From Ruminococcus hominis (GTDB lineage Bacteria; Bacillota; Clostridia; Lachnospirales; Lachnospiraceae), in the NCBI RefSeq assembly GCF_014287355.1, contig NZ_JACOPE010000001.1, positions 1,736,001-1,800,000 of the forward strand: a stretch of 64,000 nucleotides of DNA, in the 5' to 3' direction. Numbering within the stretch: position 1 is the stretch's first letter; each line of letters starts with the position of its first letter. Shown in pieces: positions 47,685 through 56,899 of this stretch. Below the pieces are notes generated by a model. The model saw nothing but the letters and a program-made list of their open reading frames with translations. It had not been told where the DNA came from and did no database searches. The translations under genes and the position numbers were made by a program.

Positions 47685-49511
47685 ATGAAAACAAAACGAG
47701 AAGATGTTAGAAATATTGCAATTATCGCTCACGTAGACCACGGCAAGACAACTCTGGTCGATGAGCTTTTAAAACAAAGCGGTGTATTCCGCGAGAATCA
47801 GGAAGTTGCTGAACGTGTCATGGACTCTAATGATATTGAGCGTGAACGTGGAATTACAATCCTGTCTAAAAATACTGCTGTATATTATAAAGGAACAAAA
47901 ATCAATATCATCGATACACCGGGACATGCTGATTTCGGTGGTGAAGTAGAACGTGTATTAAAAATGGTAAATGGTGTTATTCTTGTTGTAGACGCATTTG
48001 AAGGTGCAATGCCACAGACAAAATTTGTACTGCGTAAAGCATTGGAATTAAATCTTCCGGTTATCGTATGTATCAATAAGATTGATAGACCTGAAGCCAG
48101 ACCTGATGAAGTTATTGATGAGGTTCTGGAACTTTTTATGGATTTGGATGCATCTGAGGAGCAGTTAGATTGTCCATTTGTTTATGCATCTGCAAAAGCA
48201 GGTATTGCTGTGCTTGATCTTTCTGACGAAGAAAAAGATATGCAGCCTTTATTTGAAACAATCATTGATTATATTCCTGCTCCTGAGGGAGATCCAGAGG
48301 CTTCAACTCAGGTTTTGATCAGTACTATTGATTATAATGAATATGTAGGTCGTATCGGAGTCGGTAAGGTAGATAATGGAACAATTTCTGTAAATCAGGA
48401 TGTTGTTGTTGTAAACCATCATGATCCGGATAAACAGCAGAAGGTTAAAATCAGCAAATTATATGAATTTGATGGATTGAATAAAGTAGAAGTAAAAGAA
48501 GCTACTATTGGTTCCATCGTTGCTATTTCCGGAATTTCAGATATTTCTATTGGTGATACAATTTGTTCTCCTGATAACCCGGTTGCTATCCCATTCCAGA
48601 AGATTTCTGAGCCTACAATTTCTATGCAGTTTATCGTAAACGACAGCCCTTTTGCAGGACAGGAAGGTAAATTTGTAACTTCCCGTCACCTCCGTGATCG
48701 TTTACTTCGCGAATTAAACACAGATGTAAGTCTTCGTGTAGAAGAAACAGAAAACGCCGACAGTTTTAAGGTTTCTGGACGTGGAGAATTACATTTATCT
48801 GTTTTAATCGAAAACATGCGCCGTGAAGGTTATGAATTTGCAGTCAGCAAAGCAGAGGTATTATATAAAACAGATGAAAACGGAAAGAAACTCGAGCCTA
48901 TGGAGCTTGCTTACGTTGATGTACCGGATGAGTTTACCGGAACAGTTATTGATAAATTAAGCCAGAGAAAAGGTGAACTCCGCAGTATGGGAATGTCCAA
49001 TGGAGGATATACTCGTCTTGAGTTCTCTATCCCAGCTCGTGGACTGATTGGATATCGTGGAGAATTTATGACAGATACAAAGGGAAATGGTATCTTAAAT
49101 ACAAGTTTCGAAGGTTATGCTCCATATAAGGGCGATATTCAGTATAGAAAACAGGGTTCCCTCATCGCTTTTGAGACAGGTGAATCTGTAACTTATGGTC
49201 TCTATAGTGCTCAGGAACGCGGAACATTATTTATCGGTGCCGGAGAAAAAGTATATTCTGGTATGGTTATCGGACAAAATGGTAAGACTGATGATATCGA
49301 ATTAAATGTATGTAAGACCAAACATCTTACAAACACTCGTTCATCAAGTGCAGATGAAGCACTTCGACTGACACCTCCTCGTATTTTAAGTCTTGAAGAA
49401 GCATTGGACTTCATCGATACAGATGAACTTCTGGAAGTAACACCAAGCTCACTTCGTATCCGCAAGAAGATTCTTGATGCAAGAATGCGTAAAAGAAGTA
49501 ATATAAAATAA
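47685..49511 (+). CDS. typA: Ribosome-associated translational GTPase TypA/BipA
   Basis: 608 aa EF-G-like GTPase acting in ribosome assembly and stress. G1 AHVDHGKTT near residues 15-23, switch I ERERGITILSKN, G3 DTPGHADFGGEV near 78, G4 NKIDR near 132; the C-terminal TypA domain includes RGELRSMGMSNGGYTRLEFS and the end LRIRKKILDARMRKRS. ATG 47685 is preferred to GTG 47673 because the AGGAAA site would touch the latter. Confidence 0.96.
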   Translation: MKTKREDVRNIAIIAHVDHGKTTLVDELLKQSGVFRENQEVAERVMDSNDIERERGITILSKNTAVYYKGTKINIIDTPGHADFGGEVERVLKMVNGVILVVDAFEGAMPQTKFVLRKALELNLPVIVCINKIDRPEARPDEVIDEVLELFMDLDASEEQLDCPFVYASAKAGIAVLDLSDEEKDMQPLFETIIDYIPAPEGDPEASTQVLISTIDYNEYVGRIGVGKVDNGTISVNQDVVVVNHHDPDKQQKVKISKLYEFDGLNKVEVKEATIGSIVAISGISDISIGDTICSPDNPVAIPFQKISEPTISMQFIVNDSPFAGQEGKFVTSRHLRDRLLRELNTDVSLRVEETENADSFKVSGRGELHLSVLIENMRREGYEFAVSKAEVLYKTDENGKKLEPMELAYVDVPDEFTGTVIDKLSQRKGELRSMGMSNGGYTRLEFSIPARGLIGYRGEFMTDTKGNGILNTSFEGYAPYKGDIQYRKQGSLIAFETGESVTYGLYSAQERGTLFIGAGEKVYSGMVIGQNGKTDDIELNVCKTKHLTNTRSSSADEALRLTPPRILSLEEALDFIDTDELLEVTPSSLRIRKKILDARMRKRSNIK

Positions 49512-49520
49512 TATTTTAAG

Positions 49521-49558
49521 GCGGACGGTAACTATTCTGTCCGCTTTTATTTTTTTGA
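49521..49558 (+). terminator. typA terminator
   Basis: GCGGAC (49521-49526) pairs with GTCCGC (49539-49544), followed by TTTTATTTTTTT. Confidence 0.88.
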
Positions 49559-49691
49559 GTTTTTTGATTTTTTCACTCTTTTTTCAGACAATTTCTCTGT
49601 ACAATCATTCAATCATATGTTATAATCCCTATATAAATACAGATGATTTCATTATTTTTCTGTATAATATGAACAAAAGGAGTTGATTGGC

Positions 49692-50249
49692 ATGAAATTT
49701 ATTATCAGCGGAAAGAACATCGAGGTAACACCTGGATTAAAAGACACAGTCGAACAAAAATTAGGAAAACTTGAGAGGTATTTCACTCCTGAAACCGAAA
49801 TCATTGTAACACTTAGCGTAGAAAAAGATCGTCAGAAGATTGAAGTAACAATTCCTGTAAAAGGAAACATTATTCGTTCAGAACAGACAAGCAGCGATAT
49901 GTATGTATCCATCGACCTTGTAGAAGAAGTGATTGAACGTCAGCTTCGAAAATACAAAAACAAACTGGTAGCGAGAAGTCAGGGTCATCCTACCGCTTCT
50001 TCATCAGGCAATAATTTCAAAAAAGAATTTTTTGAATCCGATGACGATTCTTCTGAAACAGATGAAGTTAAGATTGTACGTACAAAACGTTTTGGAATTA
50101 AACCAATGTATCCGGAAGATGCTTGCATCCAGATGGATCTTCTCGGACATAACTTCTTCGTATTTTCTAATGCAGAAACAGATGAAGTTAATGTTGTATA
50201 TAAAAGAAAAGATGGTTCTTTCGGTTTGATCGAACCAGAATTTGATTAA
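49692..50249 (+). CDS. hpf: Ribosome hibernation-promoting factor, long form
   Basis: 185 aa. The N-terminal domain (MKFIISGKNIEVTPGLKDTV to VIERQLRKYKNKL) binds the 30S decoding site. After a Ser-rich linker (residues 100-120) comes the C-terminal dimerisation domain (VRTKRFGIKPMYPEDACIQM, FSNAETDEVNVVYKRKDGSF), which lets ribosomes form inactive 100S dimers. GGAG lies 9 bases before ATG. Confidence 0.95.
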   Translation: MKFIISGKNIEVTPGLKDTVEQKLGKLERYFTPETEIIVTLSVEKDRQKIEVTIPVKGNIIRSEQTSSDMYVSIDLVEEVIERQLRKYKNKLVARSQGHPTASSSGNNFKKEFFESDDDSSETDEVKIVRTKRFGIKPMYPEDACIQMDLLGHNFFVFSNAETDEVNVVYKRKDGSFGLIEPEFD

Positions 50250-50288
50250 TTTTTAAATTCGTAAGTTTTAAACTTACATAAATAAGTT

Positions 50289-50330
50289 CAGAGCAGGGAC
50301 AATTATTTAAACTAATTTGTTCCTGCTCTG
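50289..50330 (+). terminator. hpf terminator
   Basis: 13-bp stem with one G-T pair (50289-50301 with 50318-50330), then TTTCGTTAT; may also serve the convergent yigZ gene. Confidence 0.75.
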
Positions 50331-50354
50331 TTTCGTTATAACGCTTTTTATTTA

Positions 50355-51005
50355 TCAATTATCAAACTGGATCACTTGTCCCTCCACATTAGCAAAACTG
50401 CACTCTTCTATTCTCTCGGCTACAGTTTGTCCATTTGTCACTTCCGTAATATCATGTTGAAGTACAGTTTCCTCCTCTTTTGATATGTAAACAAAAATCT
50501 CCACATTATCCTGATATACTGAGTCTATAATCTGAATTCCTTTTTGTCCCAATAAATATTGGATTTTACCAAGAGTGGTATAATCCGTCTGAATTTTCAC
50601 TTTATACCCTTGTGTTTTTGTAACAATCGTGCTGACTGCGATTCCTTCCTGTGCTGCTTGTGTATAAGCACGTACCAGACCGCCTGTTCCAAGCAATGTT
50701 CCTCCAAAATAACGTGTCACAACAATTAGAACATTATGAATTTCATTTCCTCGTATCACTTCCAGAATAGGTTTTCCTGCTGTGCCACTAGGCTCTCCAT
50801 CATCGCTGCAACGCTCCTGAACTTGTTCGTCTCCGATTGCATATGCCCAACAATGATGTCTCGCATCCCAATATTTCTTCTTAACTTTTTCTAAAATTTG
50901 AAGTGCTTCTTCCTCTGAAGAAACTGAAAATATATCTGCAATAAATCTTGATTTCTTTTCAACGATTTCGGCACTGTTCCCCTGATAGACTATTTTTATA
51001 TTCAT
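50355..51005 (-). CDS. yigZ: YigZ/IMPACT family protein
   Basis: 216 aa: N-terminal UPF0029 domain with KKSRFIADIFSVSSEEEALQ, the signature ARHHCWAYAIGD near 49, CSDDGEPSGTAGKPIL near 67 and VTRYFGGTLLGTGGLVRAYT near 97. The second ferredoxin-like domain (DUF1949) follows. Homologues interact with translation factors; the precise bacterial role is unclear. It converges on hpf. Confidence 0.92.
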   Translation of the reverse strand: MNIKIVYQGNSAEIVEKKSRFIADIFSVSSEEEALQILEKVKKKYWDARHHCWAYAIGDEQVQERCSDDGEPSGTAGKPILEVIRGNEIHNVLIVVTRYFGGTLLGTGGLVRAYTQAAQEGIAVSTIVTKTQGYKVKIQTDYTTLGKIQYLLGQKGIQIIDSVYQDNVEIFVYISKEEETVLQHDITEVTNGQTVAERIEECSFANVEGQVIQFDN

Positions 51006-51182
51006 TTACCTATAATTGCTCCTTTTTTACCATTTCTCACGGTTTCCATTATACTAAAGCAGAAGAAAACTACAAGAATTTATTAAAAATTTTTATCTAT
51101 ATATAAACTTTTTATTTTCTACTTTATTTAGAATACTAATTTTGATATAATAGAAACTAATGAATAAAGGAGGAAATTATTC

Positions 51183-53756
51183 ATGAATTACGGAAAAAAC
51201 AATCTTACACGGAGGAAAAAGTCGATCTCCTCGAAAAAAAAGATGAAGAAAAAGCGGGTTTGGGTACGTTTTTTTAAAGCTCTCCTTATCTGTATTCTTC
51301 TTCTCGCAGTAATTGGTGTTGCAGGCGTCGGCATATTTACCAAGAAGATTATCGATAACACTCCAACAGTAACTCCTGCAGATGTAAAGCCAAGCGCTTT
51401 TGTAACCACTGTTGTTGCCGAATCAGATGGTTCTGTTTTGGAAGAATTCAAACAGTCTGGTTCTAACCGAATTTATAAAAATATCGATGAAATTCCGGTT
51501 AATCTCGCACATGCTTTTGTAGCAATTGAGGACGAGCGTTTTTATCAGCATAATGGTATTGACTTACGTGGTATCGCACGTGCAGCAGTTGTCGGTATCA
51601 CATCCGGAGACTTTTCGGAAGGTGCCAGTACACTTACACAGCAGTTGATCAAAAACAATGTATTTCCAAACTTCATAGATGAAAAAACATTTTATGATCG
51701 TTTAGAGCGAAAGATACAGGAGCAATATCTTGCAATTGCCATCGAAAAGCAAATGTCAAAGGATGAAATTTTGGAAGCGTATATGAATACGATCAATCTT
51801 GGACAAGGTTGTCTTGGTGTTCAGGCTGCTTCGATGCGTTATTTTGGAAAAGATGTTTCACAGCTGACACTTTCTGAATGTGCTGTTATTGCCGGTATCA
51901 CTCAGAACCCAACCGAGTTTGATCCGGTTGTATATCCTGATAATAATTCGAAACGTCGCAACAAAGTTTTGAAGAATATGTTAGAACAAGGATATATCAC
52001 TCAGGCTGAATATGACGAAGCAAAAGCCGATCCGGTTTACGAACGCATTTTGCCTAATGCTTCTATAACTGATACAACACCTTATTCTTATTTCAATGAT
52101 GATTTGTCTCAACAGATTATCAAAGACTTGATGGAACGAAAAGCTTACACAGAGACGCAGGCTTACAACGCTCTTTACAGTGGTGGTCTTACAATTACTT
52201 CTACTCAGGATCCTGCAATCCAGCAGATTTGTGATGAAGAAGTTGCCAATGATGCTGTTTATCCTGTTGGAACTGAATATGGTCTGGAATACGCAATGAC
52301 AATTTATCGTGCTGACGGCTCTGTTGAAAACTATAGTAAAGAGATGCTTGCTGATTATATTCGAAATGCGTGGGGACGTGAATATCCACTTATTTATTCT
52401 TCACCGGATGAAGCTTATACTGCTATCAATGAATACAAATCAACATTGAACATTGCTGAAGGCGAAACTGTTGATGAAAGTGTTGATATCACTCCACAGC
52501 CACAGGTTTCTGTCGTAGTTATGGAGCAATCTACCGGAAAAGTAAAAGCAATAGTCGGCGGCCGAGGTCAAAAAACATCCAGTCTTTCATTGAATCGTGC
52601 AACCGATTCAACCAGACAGCCTGGTTCATGTTTTAAAGTATTATCCACATATGCTCCGGCATTGGATTCAGCCAAATATACACTAGCTTCTCCACTTAAG
52701 AATGCTGGTCCTTATGTGTATTCAGACGGCTCGAAAGCTGAAAACTGGGACAAAGTATATCCGGGAACTTCTACAATGCGCTACTCTATCGAACACTCGA
52801 TCAACGTTGCCGCATTAAATACAATTACAGACATCGGTCCACAGACAGCTTATGATTATTTGATTAACTTTGGATTTTCTACTCTGGTAAATTATGACAA
52901 CGATAACTTCCCTGGAATGACGGATGTTCTGCCTTCTACAGCTTTAGGTGGTATTACACGTGGTGTATATAACATTGAGTTAACAGCTGCATATGCAACA
53001 ATTGCAAACAATGGAACTTATATCAAACCAATTTTATATACAAAGGTTGTCGATCATGATGGAAATGTTCTGCTGGATAACAGCACTCCTGATTCACATC
53101 AGGTAATCAAGGATTCTACTGCTGCTTTACTGACAAGTGCAATGCAGGATGTAATCAATAAAGGTACCGGTACTGCTGCTCGTCTGGATGGTATGCCAGC
53201 TGCAGGAAAGACAGGTACAACTGAAAAAAGTAATGACTTATGGCTTGCTGCTTATACTCCTTATTATACCGCTTCTGTATGGGGTGGATACGACTGTAAC
53301 AAACCAATGGAAAATATTTATAATCAGTATTGGCATGAAGTAATTTGGAAGAACATTATGACAAGAATTCATGCAGGACTTCCTTCTAAGGACTTTACGA
53401 TGCCATCTTCTGTTCAACAGAAAACGATTTGTACACAGACAGGATATTTGGCAACTTCAAGTTGTCCGTCATTCACTGAATATTTTGCAGAAGGAACCGG
53501 TCCGACTCAGAGCTGTGCCGGTCACGTAACATCAAAACCAGCTGATTCGGATAAGACAAAGAAAACAGAGGACTCGGATGAGAAAAACGATGATAATGAC
53601 AGTTCATCAGACAATAATACATCATCCGGCACTAATTCAGGTAGTGATTCTTCCAATAGTAATAGTAATACTACAACTACCACTCCTGGTGGTGATTCTA
53701 GCGGAGGTACAACCTCTGGCGGTGATAGTTCAGGAACTGATAGTTCAGGTCAGTAA
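51183..53756 (+). CDS. Class A penicillin-binding protein (PBP1a type)
   Basis: 857 aa bifunctional peptidoglycan synthase. Short very basic cytoplasmic N-terminus, one helix (about residues 31-54), glycosyltransferase (AIEDERFYQHNGIDLRGIAR with catalytic Glu near 115; STLTQQLIKNNVF), then transpeptidase with SxxK in RQPGSCFK near residue 480, SxN in HSINVAA, and KTGTT near 675. The last 90 residues form a low-complexity D/S/T/G/N tail, probably wall-spanning. AGGAGG precedes ATG. A repeat element begins 1 base after its stop. Confidence 0.95.
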   Translation: MNYGKNNLTRRKKSISSKKKMKKKRVWVRFFKALLICILLLAVIGVAGVGIFTKKIIDNTPTVTPADVKPSAFVTTVVAESDGSVLEEFKQSGSNRIYKNIDEIPVNLAHAFVAIEDERFYQHNGIDLRGIARAAVVGITSGDFSEGASTLTQQLIKNNVFPNFIDEKTFYDRLERKIQEQYLAIAIEKQMSKDEILEAYMNTINLGQGCLGVQAASMRYFGKDVSQLTLSECAVIAGITQNPTEFDPVVYPDNNSKRRNKVLKNMLEQGYITQAEYDEAKADPVYERILPNASITDTTPYSYFNDDLSQQIIKDLMERKAYTETQAYNALYSGGLTITSTQDPAIQQICDEEVANDAVYPVGTEYGLEYAMTIYRADGSVENYSKEMLADYIRNAWGREYPLIYSSPDEAYTAINEYKSTLNIAEGETVDESVDITPQPQVSVVVMEQSTGKVKAIVGGRGQKTSSLSLNRATDSTRQPGSCFKVLSTYAPALDSAKYTLASPLKNAGPYVYSDGSKAENWDKVYPGTSTMRYSIEHSINVAALNTITDIGPQTAYDYLINFGFSTLVNYDNDNFPGMTDVLPSTALGGITRGVYNIELTAAYATIANNGTYIKPILYTKVVDHDGNVLLDNSTPDSHQVIKDSTAALLTSAMQDVINKGTGTAARLDGMPAAGKTGTTEKSNDLWLAAYTPYYTASVWGGYDCNKPMENIYNQYWHEVIWKNIMTRIHAGLPSKDFTMPSSVQQKTICTQTGYLATSSCPSFTEYFAEGTGPTQSCAGHVTSKPADSDKTKKTEDSDEKNDDNDSSSDNNTSSGTNSGSDSSNSNSNTTTTTPGGDSSGGTTSGGDSSGTDSSGQ

Positions 53757-53821
53757 TTTATCTCAGTGGGAGTCCAATCTCCGACTGAGATAAACGCTCC
53801 GCGAGGATGCACAGTGATTCT
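53757..53821 (+). repeat. Dispersed repeat, copy A (internally shortened)
   Basis: TTTATCTCAGT pairs with ACTGAGATAAA, enclosing GGGAGTCCAATCTCCG, followed by AACGCTCCGCGAGGATGC and ACAGTGATTCT. It matches copy C at 62446 except that the T-bulge hairpin between CTCAGT and GGGAGTCC is missing and the right-hand hairpin is truncated at GTGATTCT. It lies in the 3' untranslated region of the PBP gene. Confidence 0.8.
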
Positions 53822-53837
53822 AAAAATATTACAAAAA

Positions 53838-53874
53838 GAAATCCGGCAAAGGTATATTTCCCTTGTCGGATTTC
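53838..53874. terminator. Terminator between PBP and hprK
   Basis: 15-bp stem with near-perfect pairing (53838-53852 with 53860-53874), then TTTTTA; A-rich on the other side, so likely bidirectional for the convergent hprK. Confidence 0.82.
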
Positions 53875-53894
53875 TTTTTATATCTCATTTAATA

Positions 53895-54824
53895 TTATCT
53901 GTTCTTTGCAAGATTCTCCTGTACTCTCTTATATAATTCCTGAGCTGCGTTATATCCCATCTGTTTTTGTCTATGGTTGACAGCTGCTGATTCTACTATA
54001 ATGGCAAGATTACGTCCCGGACGGATTGGAATATTATGGCATACCACTTTATTTCCAAGGAATTCTGTATAACTTTCTTCAAGTCCTAAACGATCATATT
54101 CTTTTTCTCTGCTCCAGTCTTCCAAAGTAATAACCAAATCAATATTCTGCGTTTCACGTACACTTTGAACACCAAACATAGATTTTACATCCACGATACC
54201 AATACCTCGAAGCTCGATAAAATGTCTTGTAATATCCGGTGCTGAACCTACAAGTGTCTCATCACTTACTTTACGAATCTCCACCACATCATCTGTCACA
54301 AGACGATGTCCACGTTTGATCAGTTCCAAAGCGGCCTCACTTTTTCCTATGCCACTCTCACCCATAATCAAAACACCAACACCATAAACATCCACTAATA
54401 CTCCATGAATAGAAATACATGGCGCAAGTTTTACGTTCATCCAACGAATCAATTCTGCCATAAATCCAGATGTCTGTTTTTCTGTCTGAAAAATCGGAAT
54501 ATCCTGTTTCGCTGCTTTCTCGATAAGTTCCTTATCCGGCTCCAGATTTCTGCTAAATACAATACAAGGAACTTTATATGTCACCAATTCATCGTATATT
54601 TTTATCTTTCTTTCATAATCTAAAGTCTGCAAATAAGTGTATTCCACGTATCCGATAATCTGCACACGATCTGAATCAAAATGATCAAAGAAACCTGATA
54701 GCTGTAATGCCGGTCTGTTTACCTCCGGAATACTTACCTCTTTTCCTTTCAACTCAACTGTTGGTGTCAGATTTTTTAATTCCATTTTTTCTGCTAATTC
54801 ACTTAATTTCACACCATGTCCCAT
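53895..54824 (-). CDS. hprK: HPr kinase/phosphorylase
   Basis: 309 aa master regulator of carbon catabolite control in Firmicutes: phosphorylates and dephosphorylates HPr at Ser46. Walker A GESGIGKSEAALELIKRGHR near residue 154, catalytic LVTDDVVEIRK, and the HprK signature ELRGIGIVDVKSMFGVQSVR near 202 are intact. AGGAG is 7 bases before ATG. Confidence 0.96.
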   Translation of the reverse strand: MGHGVKLSELAEKMELKNLTPTVELKGKEVSIPEVNRPALQLSGFFDHFDSDRVQIIGYVEYTYLQTLDYERKIKIYDELVTYKVPCIVFSRNLEPDKELIEKAAKQDIPIFQTEKQTSGFMAELIRWMNVKLAPCISIHGVLVDVYGVGVLIMGESGIGKSEAALELIKRGHRLVTDDVVEIRKVSDETLVGSAPDITRHFIELRGIGIVDVKSMFGVQSVRETQNIDLVITLEDWSREKEYDRLGLEESYTEFLGNKVVCHNIPIRPGRNLAIIVESAAVNHRQKQMGYNAAQELYKRVQENLAKNR

Positions 54825-54910
54825 AACTTTTCTCCTCTTCTAGCTATTATTTTCATTCATTTTACTGTAGTCTTTGGACTTTTTAGCTTAGCTTTGTATC
54901 TATTTTAACA

Positions 54911-56761
54911 CTAATGAAAAAATTTGTATACAGATTCTGCTGCCTTTTCATTCATTGATGGTATTCGAGCTAATTCTTCAACTGTAGCAGCTTTAATTGC
55001 CTCCAGGCTGACAAATTCTCGCATTAAACTCTTTCTTCTTGAAGGTCCGATTCCTTCAATATCATCTAATATTGAATGTACCTGTCCTTTTCCTCTCAAT
55101 TGTTTATGATATTCGATTGCAAATCGATGTGCCTCATCTTGAATTCGCGTAATCAAACGAAATGCTTCTGAAGAACGATCAATTGTAATCTCTTCATTTT
55201 GAAAATAGAGTCCTCTTGTTCTATGATGATCATCTTTGACCATTCCACAAACCGGGATATTCAAATGAAGTGCATCTAAAACCTCCAACGCAATATTTAC
55301 CTGTCCTCTTCCTCCATCCATTAAGATTAAATCTGGAAATACTGTGAACCCGCCTACCTCTTTACTTTCTTCTTTTTCTTTCAGTCCATGCATAAATCTT
55401 CTTGTCAAAACCTCTCGCATACTTGCATAATCATCTGCACCTTTTACACCTTTAATCTTGAACTTACGATAATCATTCTTCTTTGGTTTCCCACGTTCAT
55501 AAACAACCATTGAGCCTACCGATTCAAACCCATTTGTATTTGAAATATCATATGCTTCCATACGATATATATCCTGCACTCCAATTAATTTTTCGATTTC
55601 CTTTACGGCACCGATTGTCCGTCCTTCTTCTCTTTTAAGACGTTCCTTATCTTTCGTAAGAACCATTTTTGCATTATTTTCTGCGAGTTCCACCATTTTT
55701 TCCTTGGTTCCTTTTTTAGGGACAAGAATAGACACCTTAGCACCACGCTTTGCAGAAAGCCACTCTTCAAGTAAACTACTATCCTCCAGCACTTCCTGAA
55801 CCATTAAAACACTTGGAATAAATGGCGTTCCTGCATAATACTGCTTGATAAAACTATCTATAATATTTGCTTTTAATTCATCCTGCTGAATTTTTAAATA
55901 AAAGTGATCACGTCCGATCAGTCGTCCGCCACGTATAAAAAAGACTTGCACAACGGCATCTTCCTTATCCGTTGCCACAGCCAGAATATCTCTATCCTCC
56001 CAACTGCTGTCCGTAATCTTTTGTTTCTGTGCAATTTTATTCACACTATTCAATAATTCTCTGTATTCTATTGCTTTCTCAAATTCCATTTCTTCTGATG
56101 CCTTAAGCATTTTCTCTTCCAGCTCTTTTTGAATCGGTGCATAATTTCCTCCCAAAAAGCGTAACACTTCCGCTATTGATTTTCCGTATTCTTCTTGTGA
56201 TATATACCCCTGACAAGGTGCATCGCATTGTTTAATATGATAATTTAAGCAAGGTCTTTCTTTTCCTATATCCTTTGGAAGGCTTCTATTACAGCTTCGT
56301 ATATGATATAGCTTATGCAATAATTCAATTGTATCTCTTACCGCCTGACTGCTTGTAAATGGTCCAAAATACTTTGCTTTATCTTTCAACATCTTCCGTG
56401 CCAGCATAACTCTTGGATAGGGTTCGTTTGTTGTAACCTTTATAAATGGATATGCCTTATCATCCATCAGCATCGTATTATATTTTGGATGATGTTCTTT
56501 AATCAAATTACACTCTAAAACCAGCGCTTCCAATTCAGAATCCGTTACGATATATTCAAATCTACGAATATGCGTAACCATTTGTTCAATTTTCACACTT
56601 TTATTTCGGCTGCTTTGAAAATATTGACGAACACGATTTTTCAGACTGATGGCTTTTCCCACATATATAATGTGATCCTTTTCATCATGCATCAAATAGA
56701 CGCCAGGCTTTCCAGGTAATTTCTTTAATTCTTCCTCTATATTAAAATTCTGTTCCTGCAT
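54911..56761 (-). CDS. uvrC: Excinuclease ABC subunit C
   Basis: 616 aa dual-incision nuclease of nucleotide excision repair. The GIY-YIG domain opens the protein ([20 protein letters not shown]), a UVR motif that contacts UvrB lies near 205-240 ([14 protein letters not shown]), the RNase H-like C-terminal nuclease has [11 protein letters not shown] and [13 protein letters not shown], and HhH motifs close it. The ribosome site AGGTGA lies directly at the border of repeat copy B. It is far from uvrBA (7.5 kb), as usual. Confidence 0.96.
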   Translation of the reverse strand: MQEQNFNIEEELKKLPGKPGVYLMHDEKDHIIYVGKAISLKNRVRQYFQSSRNKSVKIEQMVTHIRRFEYIVTDSELEALVLECNLIKEHHPKYNTMLMDDKAYPFIKVTTNEPYPRVMLARKMLKDKAKYFGPFTSSQAVRDTIELLHKLYHIRSCNRSLPKDIGKERPCLNYHIKQCDAPCQGYISQEEYGKSIAEVLRFLGGNYAPIQKELEEKMLKASEEMEFEKAIEYRELLNSVNKIAQKQKITDSSWEDRDILAVATDKEDAVVQVFFIRGGRLIGRDHFYLKIQQDELKANIIDSFIKQYYAGTPFIPSVLMVQEVLEDSSLLEEWLSAKRGAKVSILVPKKGTKEKMVELAENNAKMVLTKDKERLKREEGRTIGAVKEIEKLIGVQDIYRMEAYDISNTNGFESVGSMVVYERGKPKKNDYRKFKIKGVKGADDYASMREVLTRRFMHGLKEKEESKEVGGFTVFPDLILMDGGRGQVNIALEVLDALHLNIPVCGMVKDDHHRTRGLYFQNEEITIDRSSEAFRLITRIQDEAHRFAIEYHKQLRGKGQVHSILDDIEGIGPSRRKSLMREFVSLEAIKAATVEELARIPSMNEKAAESVYKFFH

Positions 56762-56774
56762 TCGTTTTTCACCT

Positions 56775-56843
56775 CTCCCACTGAGACAAATTTGCTGTTA
56801 CTCACCACCTGAAAGAGGTGGGAGTCTTCTCGACTGAGATAAA
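56775..56843 (-). repeat. Dispersed repeat, copy B (left half only)
   Basis: On the minus strand it reads TTTATCTCAGTCGAGAAGAC, then CCCACCTCTTTCAGGTGG (hairpin), TGAGTAACAGCAAATTTG and TCTCAGTGGGAG, matching copy C 62446-62513 with a few changes, and then ends at the uvrC ribosome site. It inserts between the ftsH terminator and uvrC. Confidence 0.8.
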
Positions 56844-56868
56844 AAAACAGGGATAAACTCATCCCTGC
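56841..56868 (-). terminator. ftsH terminator
   Basis: CAGGGAT/ATCCCTG stem (56848-56854 with 56861-56867), minus-strand tract of seven T that runs straight into TTTATCTCAG of repeat copy B. Confidence 0.85.
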
Positions 56869-56899
56869 TTTTTACTACTCTTCCATCACATCTGGCTTT

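Noticed and set aside
47529..47741. 70-codon minus-strand frame across the typA promoter and start
   Set aside because: Overlaps the typA start and its promoter on the opposite strand; no ribosome site and no family features.
53500..53750. Low-complexity Ser/Thr/Gly/Asn tail of the PBP as a separate repeat region
   Set aside because: It is in frame with the PBP and typical of C-terminal tails of class A PBPs.
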